Part shown: positions 1-14,200 of the stretch, piece after piece
Layout: each line of letters opens with the position of its first letter
How positions within the stretch are numbered: the first letter of the stretch is position 1
Origin: Numida meleagris
Lineage: Eukaryota; Chordata; Aves; Galliformes; Numididae
NCBI RefSeq assembly: GCF_002078875.1
Contig: NC_034419.1
Span: forward strand, 16,957,090 to 17,021,089
DNA length: 64,000 bases
Reading direction: 5' to 3'
Notes under the pieces: generated by a model
The model's database searches: none
The model's input: only the letters and a program-made list of their open reading frames with translations
What the model was told of the DNA's origin: nothing
Position numbers and translations under genes: made by a program

Positions 1-1851
1 GATACTACGCAGAAAAAAATTCCAACAGTCATTAAATGGAAGACATATTTAAGTGCCTTAGAGCTGACAAGGCTACTGAATGAAGTACAGGGCGCTTCTC
101 ACCCTGATACTTCTTGGAAAACTCTATGAGTTATGGCGGGAAGCGACTACTTTGAAGGATGGAGTGATAGGGACTGGACAAGAGGAACCAGTGACAAAGA
201 CAAAATCAACAGAGCTTCTCCTCTGGGGAAAGACACAATAACGAACAGAAGGACAAACAACTTTCTAAAGAACATTTTCTGCTTTTCTGGGGCAGCAGTG
301 CCTAGCAAAGCTCCTGGATGTGGTTTGTCAGGCTTAATACCACAGTACTCACTCTGCCCTTTCTGCTACGAGCTCATACTTACAGCTGGCCTCAGTGAAG
401 GGCAAATCTAGCTATCTCCACATAGCCACCACAGCTCAGCTCAGCCCCTTCTGTGACAGATCCATTCCCAGTTAATTGCAAGTTAGACAAAGCACAAAAC
501 AGTCCCTAAAAGGAACAAGCCTAAATCTCCACGTCTTGATCCTATTTCTAGCATCCTGAGCTCCTGCTCTTATTCCTCCTTACAAAAGACTCATTTATGT
601 GGAAGTGGAGTTAAGTGGAATAACAGCAGCAGGAGATTTTTGTGGAGCAGACCCAGCGTGAAGGAGGATTATTACAGGAGCTGAAGACAACTGACTGTGA
701 TTCACAAAGAACTCTTCGTTGCTTCTCCTTAGTGCCCACCCTCAGTGAGTTAGTCCTACAGTGTACAGCCCTTAAGCGTATCCAGAGTCATGCTTATTCC
801 CTTATGTCATGCCTTAAAGGCTTGACACCAATGCTCCATGGTGGAGAACTGGAAGATCTGAATGAGAGAAGGTATTTTGGTGCTTACTGAGGTTAAAAAA
901 AAAAAAAAAAGGCACATTACCTCAGTGGCTTTGTGTAATTTTGTAACAGCGCTCTTAAATCACCAATATATTTTGTACTCCATCACTGAACCTGTCCACA
1001 AAACACTACCATTCCTTTTAGTGAGCATATAACTATAACACCCTGAATGCTAAGGATTGTTTTTCAGTGCTTAGATCATTTTTCATAGCCATCCACTGAT
1101 CTCACTTGAGCCGTCCTTTCTTCCAACTCTGGATGCCAACGTTGTGCACAGAATTCAAGCAGTCTTGACAGCACTGGCCAAGGGCAAAATGCCCTCCTGC
1201 TTTGGGCTACTGCCCCTAGTTTATACTCCCAGTAAGCTGGATTCAGCAGGTTTTCTCAGTGCAGCAGTGAGAACTAAAATCGATATGGGTACCAGGTGGT
1301 TTTCTGCACTTCTGATCTGGCAGACCTGCTAAGTACATTTTTTCCCTGTCGTCAAATGTATGACTTTCCATGAGGTTAACAACAGTATTTAAACAAATAC
1401 CTATGTTGCGTTGCTCTTTATCTTTCACACATTGCAATTTTTGCCATCTTTTCTCAAGAAGTTTGCAAATGCTTTCTTATTACCTTTAACAAAATTCCAA
1501 TAGCAAATGTAAGACAATCATTTAAGTTCTTTATCCCTCATTTACAGTTGTTAATCTATAATTTTAATTAACTTCCTTCTCCAGCCTTTCTTTATATAAT
1601 TATTTCCGTGGTTCTACCATTGCTCTTTTATTTCCTTTTAGCTGAGTTATTTTTGTACAATATCATTTGTCTTTGTGTTTCAGATATTGCAGCTTTTGAT
1701 GTTTCCATCTGGATGCTCCTGACGAACAAACAAATGAAAAAGTACATAAAATATTTATCTGGACTATTTACATGGACTTTCTGAATTCTCACTGCTATGT
1801 GAGGTAGTGCTAATTCCGCATACCATTGCATTATCCAGAAATGAATGTTAC
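1..1851 (-). other. CNTN3 intron within Ig4 (partial, runs off the left edge)
   Basis: Intron following donor GAG|gtaac at 1851. No second-cysteine Ig4 exon is visible, so the intron extends beyond position 1. It is AT-rich and holds an A16 run at 895-910. Open frames here are short and resemble no protein I know. Confidence 0.7.
895..910. repeat. A16 homopolymer
   Basis: A run of 16 A in the left-most intron. No element body recognised upstream of it. Confidence 0.9.
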
Positions 1852-1988
1852 CTCTATTGACAGTTGGTCTCCATTCTTCAGCCACCTATATGATGGTTTC
1901 GGCTTGCCACTTGCTCTGCAATCCCAGTATAAGGTATCCTCTACGGCAATTTCAGTATCTTTTATCATCTGGATCCAGTGTGGTTTTG
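1852..1988 (-). CDS. CNTN3: CNTN3 coding exon, first half of Ig domain 4
   Basis: This 137-nt exon follows acceptor ...tttcatctgcag| and ends at donor GAG|gtaac. With the last base of the previous exon it reads A-KPHWIQMIKDTEIAVED, then LYWDCRASGKPKPSYRWLKN, and ends GDQLSIE. It holds the first Ig cysteine (YWDC) and the tryptophan of strand C (RWLKN). It enters in phase 1 (CA completes GCA) and leaves in phase 0. In mammalian CNTN3 the next residues are ERTQ, so the break sits where expected. The continuation with the second Ig4 cysteine (QCIAENKHG in the family) is not found between 1 and 1851 and must lie beyond the window. KPHW and the SGKPKPSYRWLKNG block are close to mammalian CNTN3 and differ from CNTN4 and CNTN6 at this place. 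Confidence 0.95.
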
Positions 1989-4900
1989 CTGCAGATGAAA
2001 TACATATCAACAAGGAAGACCCTAACAAGTTGTTGTCCCTCCAGAGAGTCTCGCTGCTTCTGCTTCAAGTCACTAATGAAAGAAATTACTCTCTGTTCCT
2101 TCTAAACATTTTTATTGCAAGTAGTAAAACAAAAGAAAATTGAGATGATATATCACCAAAGCTGAACTAGTTGAACCAATATTAAAATCACTAATTCAGG
2201 AGCACAATCAACACAAATTTAAAACTGAGGTAAACGTAAGATAAAGACATTAGCAGGATTATTGGAATTAAATAATTAATGCAGCCAAATCATCAAATTC
2301 ATGCTGAAGAGAACCTAAGGATCTCTGTTTCTGGATAATCTAAGCATATTACAATAAGGCTGTGGGCTATGCTTTTGTTCCTGCAACCAACAGCACAAGC
2401 TACATAATGTACATGAGATGCAGCCATGCAGGTAAATATTTACACATTATTTTCTTTTAGCAATACTTTGGCTACTAAATAGAAAGCATCAACTTCTAAA
2501 ACATAAAGGATCTTTGAAATTTAATCCTTTCTTTCCTTAAATACAGACTCTAACGCTCTCAAATCAAAACAAAAAGAAAAGACACTAGTGATATAAGAGA
2601 ATATCATTATTTTATAGATGAGTGATGGAAGCACCTAAGGTCAGATTAATTCCTGTTGAACTTCCTACTACAATAGCGTTATAACAGCAATTAACTCAGA
2701 CTAGGGAAATTAATGACTTGCCTATGGTCACAAGGGAAGTCTGCAGCACAGCTGAGAGCTGAACCTATTCCACTGCCAAAGGCACAAGACCAGCAGATCA
2801 TCATTTGGATGAGGACTAGTATTCATTTCATTTAAAAAAATGTGTTCATATACATTCTCTCCTTCTTGTGTTCAGAACAATGGTAAGATCTTAACATAGT
2901 CACATATTGTACCATACTTTTTGATGGTAAGGATTAATACTATTTTTGTATAAATATTCAGGATTATCTTCCCATAGCAAACTGTACTACAATGTATTCA
3001 TTTAGATACTAACTTAGGAGGCTTTGGAATTCAACCAGTTCTTGCTGACAGTGAAACCTCCTGTTACTCCTTTTGTTCTGCATGTCTCTTATGCCACATG
3101 AGCATTAATGCCTTTCACTGATTTGAGGTTTGTATATTTTTTTACACTGTCTTTATCAAGGTCAGCTGTAGAAGACAGGATAACCTGATCTTCATGTCAG
3201 ACAAACATACTACGCCTATTTTACTGATATTAATGTCGGTTAAATATTGAAAGCTAACACTGCTACACTGGAGTTTAAAAAAAAAAGAGCCATTGCTTTA
3301 TCTCACATTGCCACTCGGAGCAGTTGTCCCATATGTGTCAAGGGGATGAAAGCTCAGGCCTCCATGTCAGCACGCTTTCTGCACTTTGCATACCTAAATA
3401 TTTATGCAACAAGCAACAGTACTTGAATTATTGAAGGATCCATACATGTGCAATATTTCACATCTGCTGAATATCTCCACTTGAACTTGAAAATAGACTA
3501 CAGTTAACCTACTTTCAAGATCTTGGATTCACTTTCATTAGAGAAAAAAAACATTGACTTCACTGTAAATTTGCATTTTAGGACTTATTGTTTCAGACAG
3601 CCTCCATGGGAAGGTATTCCCAGTTCTTCACAGTGTCTATGATAAACTCCTCTGAAAGCATGGGAGCAAGACCACTACTCAAAAGAAATGAACACAGCTT
3701 CAAAAGCCACAGCGTGTGAAATTCATGGTGCTTGATCATTTGCAAGAGTGTTGATGCAGACTTCAGTGATTTCCTTAAGGGAGGTTCTTTGTCTCTTCCA
3801 ATTACTGACCAAGGAATCCAGCAGAAAAATAAATACTTTTTTCAATCTTCCACATCTAAAAGTCTCTAAAAATGATTGTAGAAAATATCAGAAACTCTTT
3901 CAGAAAGATAATTCGACTAACCAGTTCAAAATTGAACAGACAGCATAAATGGGGCAATTAGAACTGGAAGTATTCCATAGAACGCTCTGAATCTTAGCAA
4001 AGATGTCCACATTGTAGCAGCTGAGAAAACAGCAGACAGAAGGTCATGTATTAGTAGATCTCCAGTTCCTCTCAGAAGCTAGGTACCACTTCCCAAGCCC
4101 AGCACAGCCCTCCTCACTCAGCCCTGCCCAACTGTACCAGAAGGATTCTGAACAAATCTTCCTCTTGAGGTCTTGTCACTGTCAGGCAAATGCTACCTGC
4201 TCAGAACATCTGGATTCATTCTGGAGACATTAAACCTTATCTGTGCTCCTGAAGGATCGCTGTAATGACTTGGTATGAAGCCTCATTCTCTCACTGGTTT
4301 GGTGTATAGCCACGACCTTCCTGAGGAGACACCACTCCTTCCTCCTTAAGCACTGAACAGGCAAATGGGCAACATACCTTCACTGAGACGGAAGAGAAAG
4401 GATGTCCTGTAAGTTGTGAGGTTGGAAGTTGCTTTTAATGGAGTTTGTAGCACAGTGTTTAAGACCATGACAGGAGGCTGTACTGTGCGTTAGTATCTGC
4501 AGCTCTCCAGAACTTCCAGCACTATCTTCAGGAAAGATGTGAAAAAGGTTCCCTTAAGACAAAATACTTGTAGGTAACTGAATTTCCAAACAACGTCAGC
4601 CATCAGCATCATGGTCAGTTAGCTGTAAAGGCACCAGCCTATATTTTGCTTCAGTACTTATTGCCTCATATATTCCTTGTAATAACTCACAGTCCCACAG
4701 GCATGAAGTAATACAAGTCTGTAATTTGATAAAATTTAGCCTCGGTGACGGTGAGAAGACTCAGTCATCTTTTTCTTGGGTGAATATGACCAGCTTCTTC
4801 TTCCAGCTAATAGGCCAGGCAGGTCATCCTGAAGGAAACAGCTGTTACTTCATTAGACCCAGGGGAATCCCTTTAGGCCGAAAGGCAAGAAAGACAATTC

Positions 4901-7900
4901 TTTTTAGATTTTTAAGAAATCTCTTTACGATGACTGTTCTGGGGTTTGGTGAGAGTAAAGAACAACTACAACGAGTGACTGGGCTGAAGCTCTTGGAAGC
5001 AATGGCTGGGGGCTAACACTTTTCAGAAGCAATGCTGAGATCTAATTTGTTAAACAATTCCGGGGCTACCTTGCAGTGTCCTCAGCATCCATGATGCCTT
5101 ACAGGAGGAATATTTAAATCCAACTTCCTTCAGAGTAGTAGGCTCCAATAAGAAGCTCCTTTTTAACTGTCTAAACTGCAGGAAGAGCATGAGAGCATTC
5201 GGGAAAGGCAAAGCTTCAGGACCATGATTTCTGTCTAGACACCGTGCTCTCCCAGGGAGTACTGAGGCTGCTGTACCTCTGCTTGGAGGCAGAAGACTAC
5301 AGGACAGTCCCTAATTAAGGCTCACACATTAGATGCACCCTGCTTATACACGTCTTTACTTTGAAAGTTACAGTCTGAAAGCCAATCTAGAAATCTCTGC
5401 TGAAAACACCTTTGGATAGCTCAGCAGTCAGGCAATAAATCAGAGTCAAAAGGCACTTTCCATAGCTCAAGAAAAAGGGACTATGAAGCATACTGGGAAT
5501 TCACAACGTTTCACAAAAACAGAAAATGTAACCTTTGTTTTTCAAGGTAGTACCTCTCTGCAAGTCAGTCTATGACACTCTTACTGATGCCTGCAGCAGT
5601 GATGAGCCTACTTTTATCTCAAAGATTCAAGGGAGTTTAAGCACAGATAACTTTTTTTCTGACAAAACAACCAGGCCCAAAGAAGAACTTCCATTCAGAG
5701 ATACCTGAAAATGTCCTTTTTTTTTTTTTTAAATTTCTATTCAAAATACAAATGTTCTGAAGCATTCATTACATGGTTGGGGACCATTTAGTATGCAAAA
5801 AAAAAAGTTGAACAAAGTATCTCTGAAGCAAGGAAATTAAATTATTAGGCAGTATTGACAATTAAAATTCAAGCTGATCAAAGTCAGCTCTTCTTCAATA
5901 TTATTTAGCTTTTTATAGTTCTGCTGCCAACGTTTTGAGGACCTCCCCATGAGCAAGACAGAGTGAGGACAAAAGGTCTCAACAATGATGCTCATCCACA
6001 TTCAGGAGTATTGTGTCTTCAGTGTAATTCTGGTGGTACATTCTTAGCAAAACTTTACTATTTTTTGTTATATGTATTTTGTATTTTATGCGCAGGCCAT
6101 TTGTTACTGGGGGTACTGGGGGTAAAATGGAAATCGTGCCAAGTGAACAGAAATGGCTGCTGTTATAAGAAAGTGGAAGCTGACCCATCAGCATCCTGAT
6201 CAGCACAATTCACCTTTGCTATTCAGTCCACCGTTGCAGAACAAAAGCAGAACAGCAGAGTTTTTTCTCCCCATTAAACATTTTACCTTAGTACCGTCAA
6301 GCATGAGTTCCGTTAAAGCAACGTGTGCTAATTAAGAGTATTCTTCTTCAATTACCCTTTAAATTAATTGCTTTACATATCTCTACCATGTTACATGTTG
6401 TTTAATTGCATCTTAAAATGCAAAAATGTAACCGTTTAATTTCTTCTCATTTTTCCATGCTATAAAAAGTCATGGACTCTTTCTTCTTCTATTATCTCTT
6501 TACGGAAAAGGGTAATGACAAATGAATGTACTACTGAAGTGAAAGCAAATTATTTATATATTCAGGTTTTATATTAATTCATAGTTAGATAATCTCATCC
6601 TATATTTAGCACATTTTGAATTCCACTGAGGAGAAAAATGTCATTAAACACATGTTGGAACTGCACAGAGGACAATGAACTGAACACTTGATGTTGAGCT
6701 TTTCTTGATAAAATCCTTCATGAGGAAAAAGGAAGATTAATAGTCTGTTAGTAATGTTATGAAAGAACCCAGAATATCTGTTTTTGGATACCTATTTGAA
6801 TAACCAACTTCAGCTATGTCTTTAGAGCCATACTTCAAGCCCACAATGAAGCTAAACAGACCCATTTCATTTCTTTATAGAGTTACAGAGGTGCACAGAA
6901 TTTCCAAACTCAAGCATAAAATCCATTTTGAGATAACTACTATGGGCATGACTGAAGCTGAGCCTCTGTTCAAGTGCTTTATGATTTCAATGCATGATTC
7001 ATTACGGGAAGAAGAGGCACAACAGCAGAGTAAACACAACTGATTGGTTTTGTTTGTTTGTTTAAAATCAAACAATTTATGCACCGAAATCCCCAACTTT
7101 CAGAATTCAAGATTTACAGTTTCAGTTGTTTCCTAACAAAGCAAAAAAAAAAAATCATGTTTTTGCTTAGATAGGCCTCTGTCTCCTTTAAAAATAATTT
7201 TTAGAATCTGGAAAGATAAGTAAATGCTGTTTTTTTAGTCAAAGTGCACATTTTTGTTTATATTTTTTCCATATGTGAAGGGATGGATTTCTCACTTTGT
7301 TTCGCTACGACAACATGGAAAATGTGAAGCCCAACTCTTTTTAAAGCTTTTCTGGGAACCCAGAAACCGTCTTTGTTCTGCCATGGACAGACAAATAAAC
7401 ACTGCCATTCTTCCACTCCTGGTGCTCCTATTTTTCTATACATGATTAGCAGATCCATCTTAGATTTCTACCCAATTTTTTTTTTCAACAGCAGCCAACA
7501 TCCACTGACATTGGCACACACATCTCAGTCTTCTTTGCCAAAGTTACTGCTTTCTGGCAGACCAATGACTTCTATTCTAAGTCTTCAGTATATGGCATTA
7601 AATATGGCATTAAATTTCCCACAAACCCTCATCAGCTTTCAGAACAAGTTCCTTACAAGTGTGTGAATATTGACTTTTTATTGGAAGATCAGGTGGCACG
7701 TGGCTATTTTTCTTTACCAGACTTCTGAGCTCTGATATCAGACACAGTGGTAAAGCCATCGGAAGATAATATCTTCAGTTACAGAACACTATTAATCTAC
7801 AAACAGAACCATTCTCCCAATTATCAAAAAGTTTTAAAATGATCCCGTCCTGACTACAGAACTGTTGGTATTCTATTTGTAAAAAAGAAAGCAAGTAACA

Positions 7901-9482
7901 AAATAAGAAAAATTTACTTAATTCTGCAGAATGGGTTTCATTAAGCAAAACAAGTGAAATAAAACAGTTGGAGTACCATTAACGCCATTACAAGTCTCAT
8001 TATTTTCTTTAGTCTAAACAACTGCAGAAGGGATGAATCTAGGACAAGCAGACATTTACAGTGGAATATTAACTCTACTCAAGGGTTCAGATCCCATTCT
8101 GGATTTGTAATGAAAACGTTCAAGCCGAGCATTTGCAAATCACAATTTACTTCTCTCAGAACTGCAACTCACTCGCTTTTACTCATTAGCAACATCTTTT
8201 ATTTGAGATTGATGCCCTTTAATGACCAAAAAAGAACTTTGGAAGCAGCTCAAATACTTCAGAATCACTCACTTTCATAAATACATTATAAGGACTAATG
8301 AACAAACCAATTCTATCCAGCGTGTGCTTTACAGCTGCTCTGATCTAGAACTGCTGCAGGAGTAGTAAACCAAACTGATGTACAAACCACAGCTTACCTG
8401 AAACTTTTACAAAAGCTTTATATAAGCTATATAATGAAAAGTACAGTGCCAAGTTTAGAACTGCAGATGACACTGACAGAGACAGCATCTTAGCTCTTTC
8501 ATCCTATGTTATCTGCTACCAAACACACGTAACTGTAACTAGCATATGCAAAAATTCAGTCTAACTATTTATTTGGAAATTGGAGGGGGAATATCTTTTT
8601 TCCTTCCTTTTTATAACTTGCTTCCTAAATTAACATTATCGTTGACCGAAATCTGCCTTGCTGCACTGTTCTAGTAAACAGAAGCCTCCCTTATAAAGTA
8701 CCAAGTGGCCCAGTAATTATGCACTGTGCTTTTTCTCATGACAAAGAAATAAAATCTTTGCTCAAATATTCCTACATGATGAAAACATTCCAAAGCAAAG
8801 ACTGAATCAGTCTTTAAATTGCCATTTACATAAAGACAATTAAATTTGCAAAGATCTGGCTTTAACAAATATTGTCAATTACCAATTTGTTGCAAATCGC
8901 TCTAGCTTTAAACCACCAACATCATGCTTTGCTGATATTCATTTCACACTACAGTCTTAAATGCACAAGAGACTGTAAGTTTTCCAGCTATTAAATTTCC
9001 TATCATTTCATTTCTTATTCTAGAATATATTATCCTATTTGTTTACTCTTGTAAAAAGTAAACTTGGCTTTTCTGAAAGCAAAGGATTGACAATATCCAT
9101 CAATAACCTTTTCCTAAAGGAAGATAAAATTGCTATTTCCTGAAAAGGTGAGGCCTATACAATCCCCTGAATAAATCTGAGTTTTCACCCATGGACCAAT
9201 AAAAGGTGTTAAATATATACACACTGTTCCAACATTTTTCTAAATAAGCACAATCACTTCCTACATTACTCTGAGCAATTCTTTTGAACATGGACATTTA
9301 TCAATAGCGTTCACATCGGTGAAGAATTTATCTTTTTTCTTTGCAAGCTGTTAAGAGGCCAGGAACTTTTATGAACAAATTTGCAATAACTCTGTAGAAG
9401 TTGTAAACCCAAAACTAGTTGGTAGGTGTTTATATTATGCGTGTTAAGGACAGGAGAGAGGAAGAAAGAAAAAGTTTCCTAC
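1989..9482 (-). other. CNTN3 intron between Ig3 and Ig4 exons
   Basis: A 7.5-kb phase 1 intron bounded by G|gtagga and ctgcag|CA. It is AT-rich with short homopolymer runs, for example T-rich at 5718-5731 and A-rich at 7143-7154. I see no coding exon, RNA gene or recognisable transposon in it. Confidence 0.75.
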
Positions 9483-9667
9483 CATAGTAAGTGAGACGTC
9501 CCCTCGCAATGTTTTTCCCTCTTGAGTTTTCAGTAATACATTCATACAGTCCTGCATCCTCCTGCTGGAAATTAGGTATTTCAATCATGCCATTGGATTT
9601 CCTTAGCTTTATTTTACTCGGAAATGGCATACCGTCAGTTCTTCTCCAGTTAATCTGAGGCACGGGG
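9483..9667 (-). CDS. CNTN3: CNTN3 coding exon, second part of Ig domain 3
   Basis: The exon is 185 nt. Its acceptor is ...atcttctgttcag| and its donor TATG|gtagga. The first base C joins AA from the upstream exon to make Asn, giving [20 protein letters not shown], then [38 protein letters not shown] and RLTYY. It holds the Ig3 tryptophan (INW) and the second cysteine (LYEC). It exits in phase 1 with G, which joins CA of the Ig4 exon to make Ala (YYAKPHW, as in the family). [11 protein letters not shown] is specific to CNTN3; CNTN4 has a different, Arg-rich stretch here. The open frame runs a few codons past both splice sites, so coordinates were set from splice signals and homology, not from stops. 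Confidence 0.95.
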
Positions 9668-10660
9668 CTGAACAGAAGATAATGGGATTTCAGTAAATAA
9701 CTTTGCTGCAAGTACTTGATTGTAAAAATTAGGTACTTAAACTAATATGAAATAAAACCCCGAAGTGACTAAAGCTTGCATTAAAAGTAGTATTCCTACT
9801 GTACATGACAGATGGTCAGACAGCATGGTAACTGATTTGCATATGCTGTTCTGTTCCTTATGCTATTATTTATGGCATCAGATTTTTCACGAGTATCTGA
9901 ATGTCCAGTGACTGTAAAATTTCCAGTAAATCACTATTGGCCTCCCCTGAAGACAGGAGAGATTTACCAGTGTCTCAAGGGAAGGGGAATCAAGGCAAGC
10001 CCTAGGTTCCCATCCTAGAAGAGCCATTCATTCTCTGACACATCAACTTCCCCTCACCTAGCTGGGGAACAGAAGCAAAAGCATGGGATTACGTTACCAT
10101 TCTGGACTTTAAAATTATGAATACCTGACAATGCTGTCTGCAAATAAATCGCAGAGTGGTTACTAGATACGTTTACAGAAACATAAACGCATTCTCAAAT
10201 CATTTATGAAGGAGAAAAGATATCAATTATGTGTGAAATGTCACTGAGAAGAGGAATGTATTTTAATCTTGATTTCAGCTATAAAAGAAGGACAATATTA
10301 GGAAAGCATCAAGTACATTTAACAGCAAAATTCAGTCCAACTGTCAGTGACTTCAACAACAGCTCCTTGTTGAGAAAGCAGAGCTACCTCCAAGGACATC
10401 TGCAAAGCTCACTGATCTTGTTCAAGAGAATCTGAAGTGAAATGTAAATTCCTGCATAGCAAACATGCACATTTTAGTTCTAAACAACAGAAGAGTCTCC
10501 AAGGCTCTTTCACTTCTTATTCCAAAGCAGTACATGCAATGGTCAAAACAAGATCTGTGGAGAAGACTATCAAGGAGGTGGTGCCAGATGTCCACACCTG
10601 CTGTGCAGATGAGCTCGGACCTGCTTCAGCTTTGCAGTACAGGTGAAGACAAGCACTTAC
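9668..10660 (-). other. CNTN3 intron inside Ig3
   Basis: A 993-nt phase 2 intron from gtaagt to ttctgttcag. It contains open frames on the plus strand but none with recognisable sequence. Nothing else seen. Confidence 0.85.
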
Positions 10661-10763
10661 TTTCCTAGCGCAAAGCACTCCAGTTTCACAGTTGAGCCTT
10701 TCGCTGCAGGAAGTGTCTCAGGAAACTGAACTTCTATTTTGGGTTCATATTCTCCCATCACAC
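10661..10763 (-). CDS. CNTN3: CNTN3 coding exon, first part of Ig domain 3
   Basis: This 103-nt exon was found by reading the minus strand directly; it is too short to show up as a long ORF. The acceptor is ...gtcttgcatag| and the donor is GGAAA|gtaagtgc. It reads (G)[18 protein letters not shown], then [15 protein letters not shown], and ends in AA, which becomes Asn when joined to the next exon. [16 protein letters not shown] is the highly conserved Ig2-Ig3 linker and first strand of contactins, and LEC holds the first Ig3 cysteine. It enters in phase 1 (GT completes GGT, Gly) and leaves in phase 2. Only 319 nt separate it from the upstream exon and 993 nt from the downstream exon, so this is the most compact part of the gene in the window. 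Confidence 0.95.
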
Positions 10764-11082
10764 CTATGCAAGACAATTGAGAAAAGACACTTCTCATTTT
10801 TGAAGCCATCATTCTCCAAAACACTGAACAGCATCACACTCCAAATTTATTTCTCTTGCGCTCCATTTAGAAACTCACGCACGGTGACCTTCCAATGAAA
10901 TCGCTGTCAGATGTAGAAGAGGAATGCACAACAAAAAATAGTTTATCTTCTTACAAGCAACCAGTATTCTGAGACTGCACCAAAGGTTACACTGCCACAA
11001 AAAAAACGTTCACTGGCAACTCGCTGCTCGTAACACAGCGAAAGAAGCGTTATTTAGAGACAGGGAAAAGGGAAAGCCATAC
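10764..11082 (-). other. Short CNTN3 intron between Ig2 and Ig3 exons
   Basis: A 319-nt phase 1 intron, the shortest seen here, running from gtatgg to cttgcatag. No other feature. Confidence 0.85.
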
Positions 11083-11286
11083 CATCGGTGCGCAGCACGA
11101 GAGGGGTCGGCGACCCAAGGACCTGGCTGTTTGTCACAGTGCTGGTTACGACGCAGGTGTAATTTCCCACATCTGAGGGTTCCACCTTGGCGATGTAGAG
11201 GTGGCCGGTCTCCTGAGACACGAATCGCCGGCTGTCCTCTTGTACAAATGACGGATACTCGTTGAAGATCCAAGCAAATGACAACT
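11083..11286 (-). CDS. CNTN3: CNTN3 coding exon, main part of Ig domain 2
   Basis: The exon is 204 nt. Its acceptor is ...tacccaattag| and its donor GATG|gtatgg. AG joins the G ending the previous exon to make Glu, giving [18 protein letters not shown], then [47 protein letters not shown] and RTDG. It carries the strand C tryptophan (FAWIF), the D-x-G-x-Y-x-C signature with the second Ig2 cysteine, and an N-glycosylation sequon (NYT) just before that cysteine, conserved in contactins. It is nearly identical to mammalian CNTN3 through NEYPSFV and SQETGHLYI. Both ends are phase 1. An alternative acceptor two bases downstream would lose the Glu and shift the frame, so 11286 is preferred. Confidence 0.96.
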
Positions 11287-14200
11287 CTAATTGGGTAGAA
11301 AAATAAGTAAAGATGTTTAGTAAGGTTTTTCTTTTTTTCCCCCCACATTTTTATCTTCATAGGTTTTTATTTTATTGCATCTTGTAACATTATTACATAT
11401 AATGTTATGTAACAGGACCAGAGAAGCAATGACAGAAAAAAACCAAACCACGCATCAGAAACAAGCAAAACTAGAGAAGTTAAAGCAGACTACTTCCTCA
11501 ACGAAGCCAGACCCTCTGCTCCAGAAAAACATGAAAAGAATTCCAAATCTTTTACATAAGGATCATTATTTTGATCTACTGTTTTACAACTTAATATGCA
11601 TGGGAAGAGATAGCAAAAGTGAGACCGTACTTTGTTAAAATGGAAATATCATTCATTCATTATCTCCAACCCAGCTAGACACCTGAGAGAAATGGCACCA
11701 GTGTATGCAGCTGAAAGGAATGTCCAAAGATCCATAAACACCTGGAAGAGCTCAGCACACAGCAAAACTACATTTTTTCATACAAAAATTTGATCTCTGC
11801 ATGAAACAGCCGTTCTTTATGGACACTTTAAAGGAAAACTTCACTTGAAAAGATGAATCAAGGAGATTCGGCAAAAATTACTGTGTAATTATTTTTTCTT
11901 TGAATACCATTCTGAGCTGTGCAAAAGCCCCTTCCTGTGAGAGGCCGTGTGCCTGTTGCATTCATATCCTACAGAATGAAAGGAAATTAATTTTTAATGG
12001 TTTCCCAGGCAAGAAATAATTTTTCACCCAAGTGCCACTCAGCTGAAAGTTTATGAAAAGATTAGAGCTTCTACAAGTGCTAATTGGAAACGATTACAGT
12101 TTGATTGACCTGCCTTGGCACTAAAATACCTTGTAGTATTTCCACTGCCCCTACAAAATGGAGATCATCCATTTTTGCACAGGTTTAATTTGAAAGTGCA
12201 TGCATTTGGATGCAGTTACCAAAAGAAGAGTAGGTATTTTCATAACTCCTGTATCTGAGTATGAACACATGCAGCCAGGAAAGTACTAAGCCAACAGGAT
12301 AATTTAACAAAGGCAAGATAGCGCAGATAAAAAACACTCAAGAAATTAAATTTTTAAAATATTTATGGACTGGTTAATGCAAAAAGGGCATCAAATGAAA
12401 TAGCTCATAATTGCATTTAATTTTCTTCTATCAATATTTAAACTCCTTCCATTACCATAATTTTGCTGGAACAGTGCATGGGAACAACTGACATTCTCAG
12501 TTATATTCTCAAGAGTTAAACTTTCATTACATTGGGATTTTCTGTTGTTGAAAATAACCATCTACCCTTCTGGACTACATTCCGGCTGCATGTCTCTTCC
12601 AGTGAAACAATGGACTCACCAAAAAGTTTCTTCCTACGCAAGATGAGAGGTTGAATTCATCATAACAAAGGCCAATATGGATTTGTTATGAGAAGACATT
12701 TAGTGGAATGGGAAGTGAAATCCCGTGACAGAGCGCGACTTCAGCAAGACGTCTGAGATATGCCCCAAGAGACTCATAGAAAAATCATACACACAGTCAA
12801 CAACAACGTAAGTCCTGGACAGCTACTCTCCTATCCTACAACAAAGACACCAAGTTGCAGGTGTCAATGCTTTGTTGTTAACAGAGATGGATGAGAAAGC
12901 AGAGAGCAGCACAGATGGGCACCAGTGATGGCTCTGTCCATAGTCAGCACCATGTGGAACTCTATCAACCACTTCAAATACAGAATAAGTAATGAAATAA
13001 AGTGATAGAGCATGCCGACAGAGTTTGAAAGGGACCACGACCTCTTCGTATGGTCCTACTAAATGGGAAAGGCTAGAAAATTCTGTGAGGGATGACAGCA
13101 ATGATAAGACAGAATACTGAAGCACAAACTAGGTATCCATGCAGGAACATTAGGAAAAAAAAAGACATTTTCAATATTATATCAAATTCAGACATCTAAA
13201 AGACACAAAAGTTTGGGAATCCAGGCTTTATCAGTTATGGTACTTACTTAGCTGCTTGCTTTCCTGAACTCAAAGTACTATTTTATTAAAAAAAAAAAAA
13301 CAGCCAACAAAAAACATTCAACAGAGATGGCCAGACCCGTATACTCAGCAGGAAAATAAGCAGCTTGATTTTGTTACCATTATACTGGGTTAGGTTGAGA
13401 GTAAATTCACTGAAATCAGTCCTCATGGTTACAAAAGCCATGCAAAGTCTATTCCAGTTCAATTAGATCCTTCAACAGCCTATGAATGAGCACTCCTGGA
13501 AACCTAATTTCCCATTAAACATATATTTTCATTGACTCTATTAAAAATGGAGCGTGGCATTTCTTCGCCAGTGCCCCACAGCCACTATCTCATTCTATAT
13601 TTACTATACTTTACAAAATAGTACTCAGATTTTTCTCCAAAAAATTCCCATTAAGCAACTTGTTCTGTGATTTATTATGTTTACACCCTTTGCTTGTGCA
13701 CCTCAAGGGACATAAACTCACTTCCTTTCTGTCAATTACAAATTTTCAGTTGATTTTCTGTTATAAATGAAAGCAATACATCTCTCCTGGGCTTCCTCAG
13801 AGAACGAAGCCTTTGCTTTCCAATGCATTTTTTCCTTATTTGGAGACTGTACATGGATAAAGTATTAGAAATTACTGTTATTACTCAATTTTTATTTGTT
13901 TGTTACATCTTGGTTGGCTTCTAGCATTTATTTAGTATTATTTGATTATTATTTACTGTGCAGTCTACCACCTACAACATGCTCATACTGTTCTAGGCAC
14001 TCTGTGCACTTAAGGGTTCAATTAGAAAACATCTCTCAAAATTGCCTGTCATTTTTAAACTTAACTTTTTTAAGGTTCAACAATTAAATCAGCGTGACTA
14101 TCACAGTCTGCCACGGTCATTTTCTGCCTTATGTGAGCCTTGAAGAAACATCGCTTCCTACATAACAAAAACATAATGTTGCTAAAGGTACGTAGGGGGA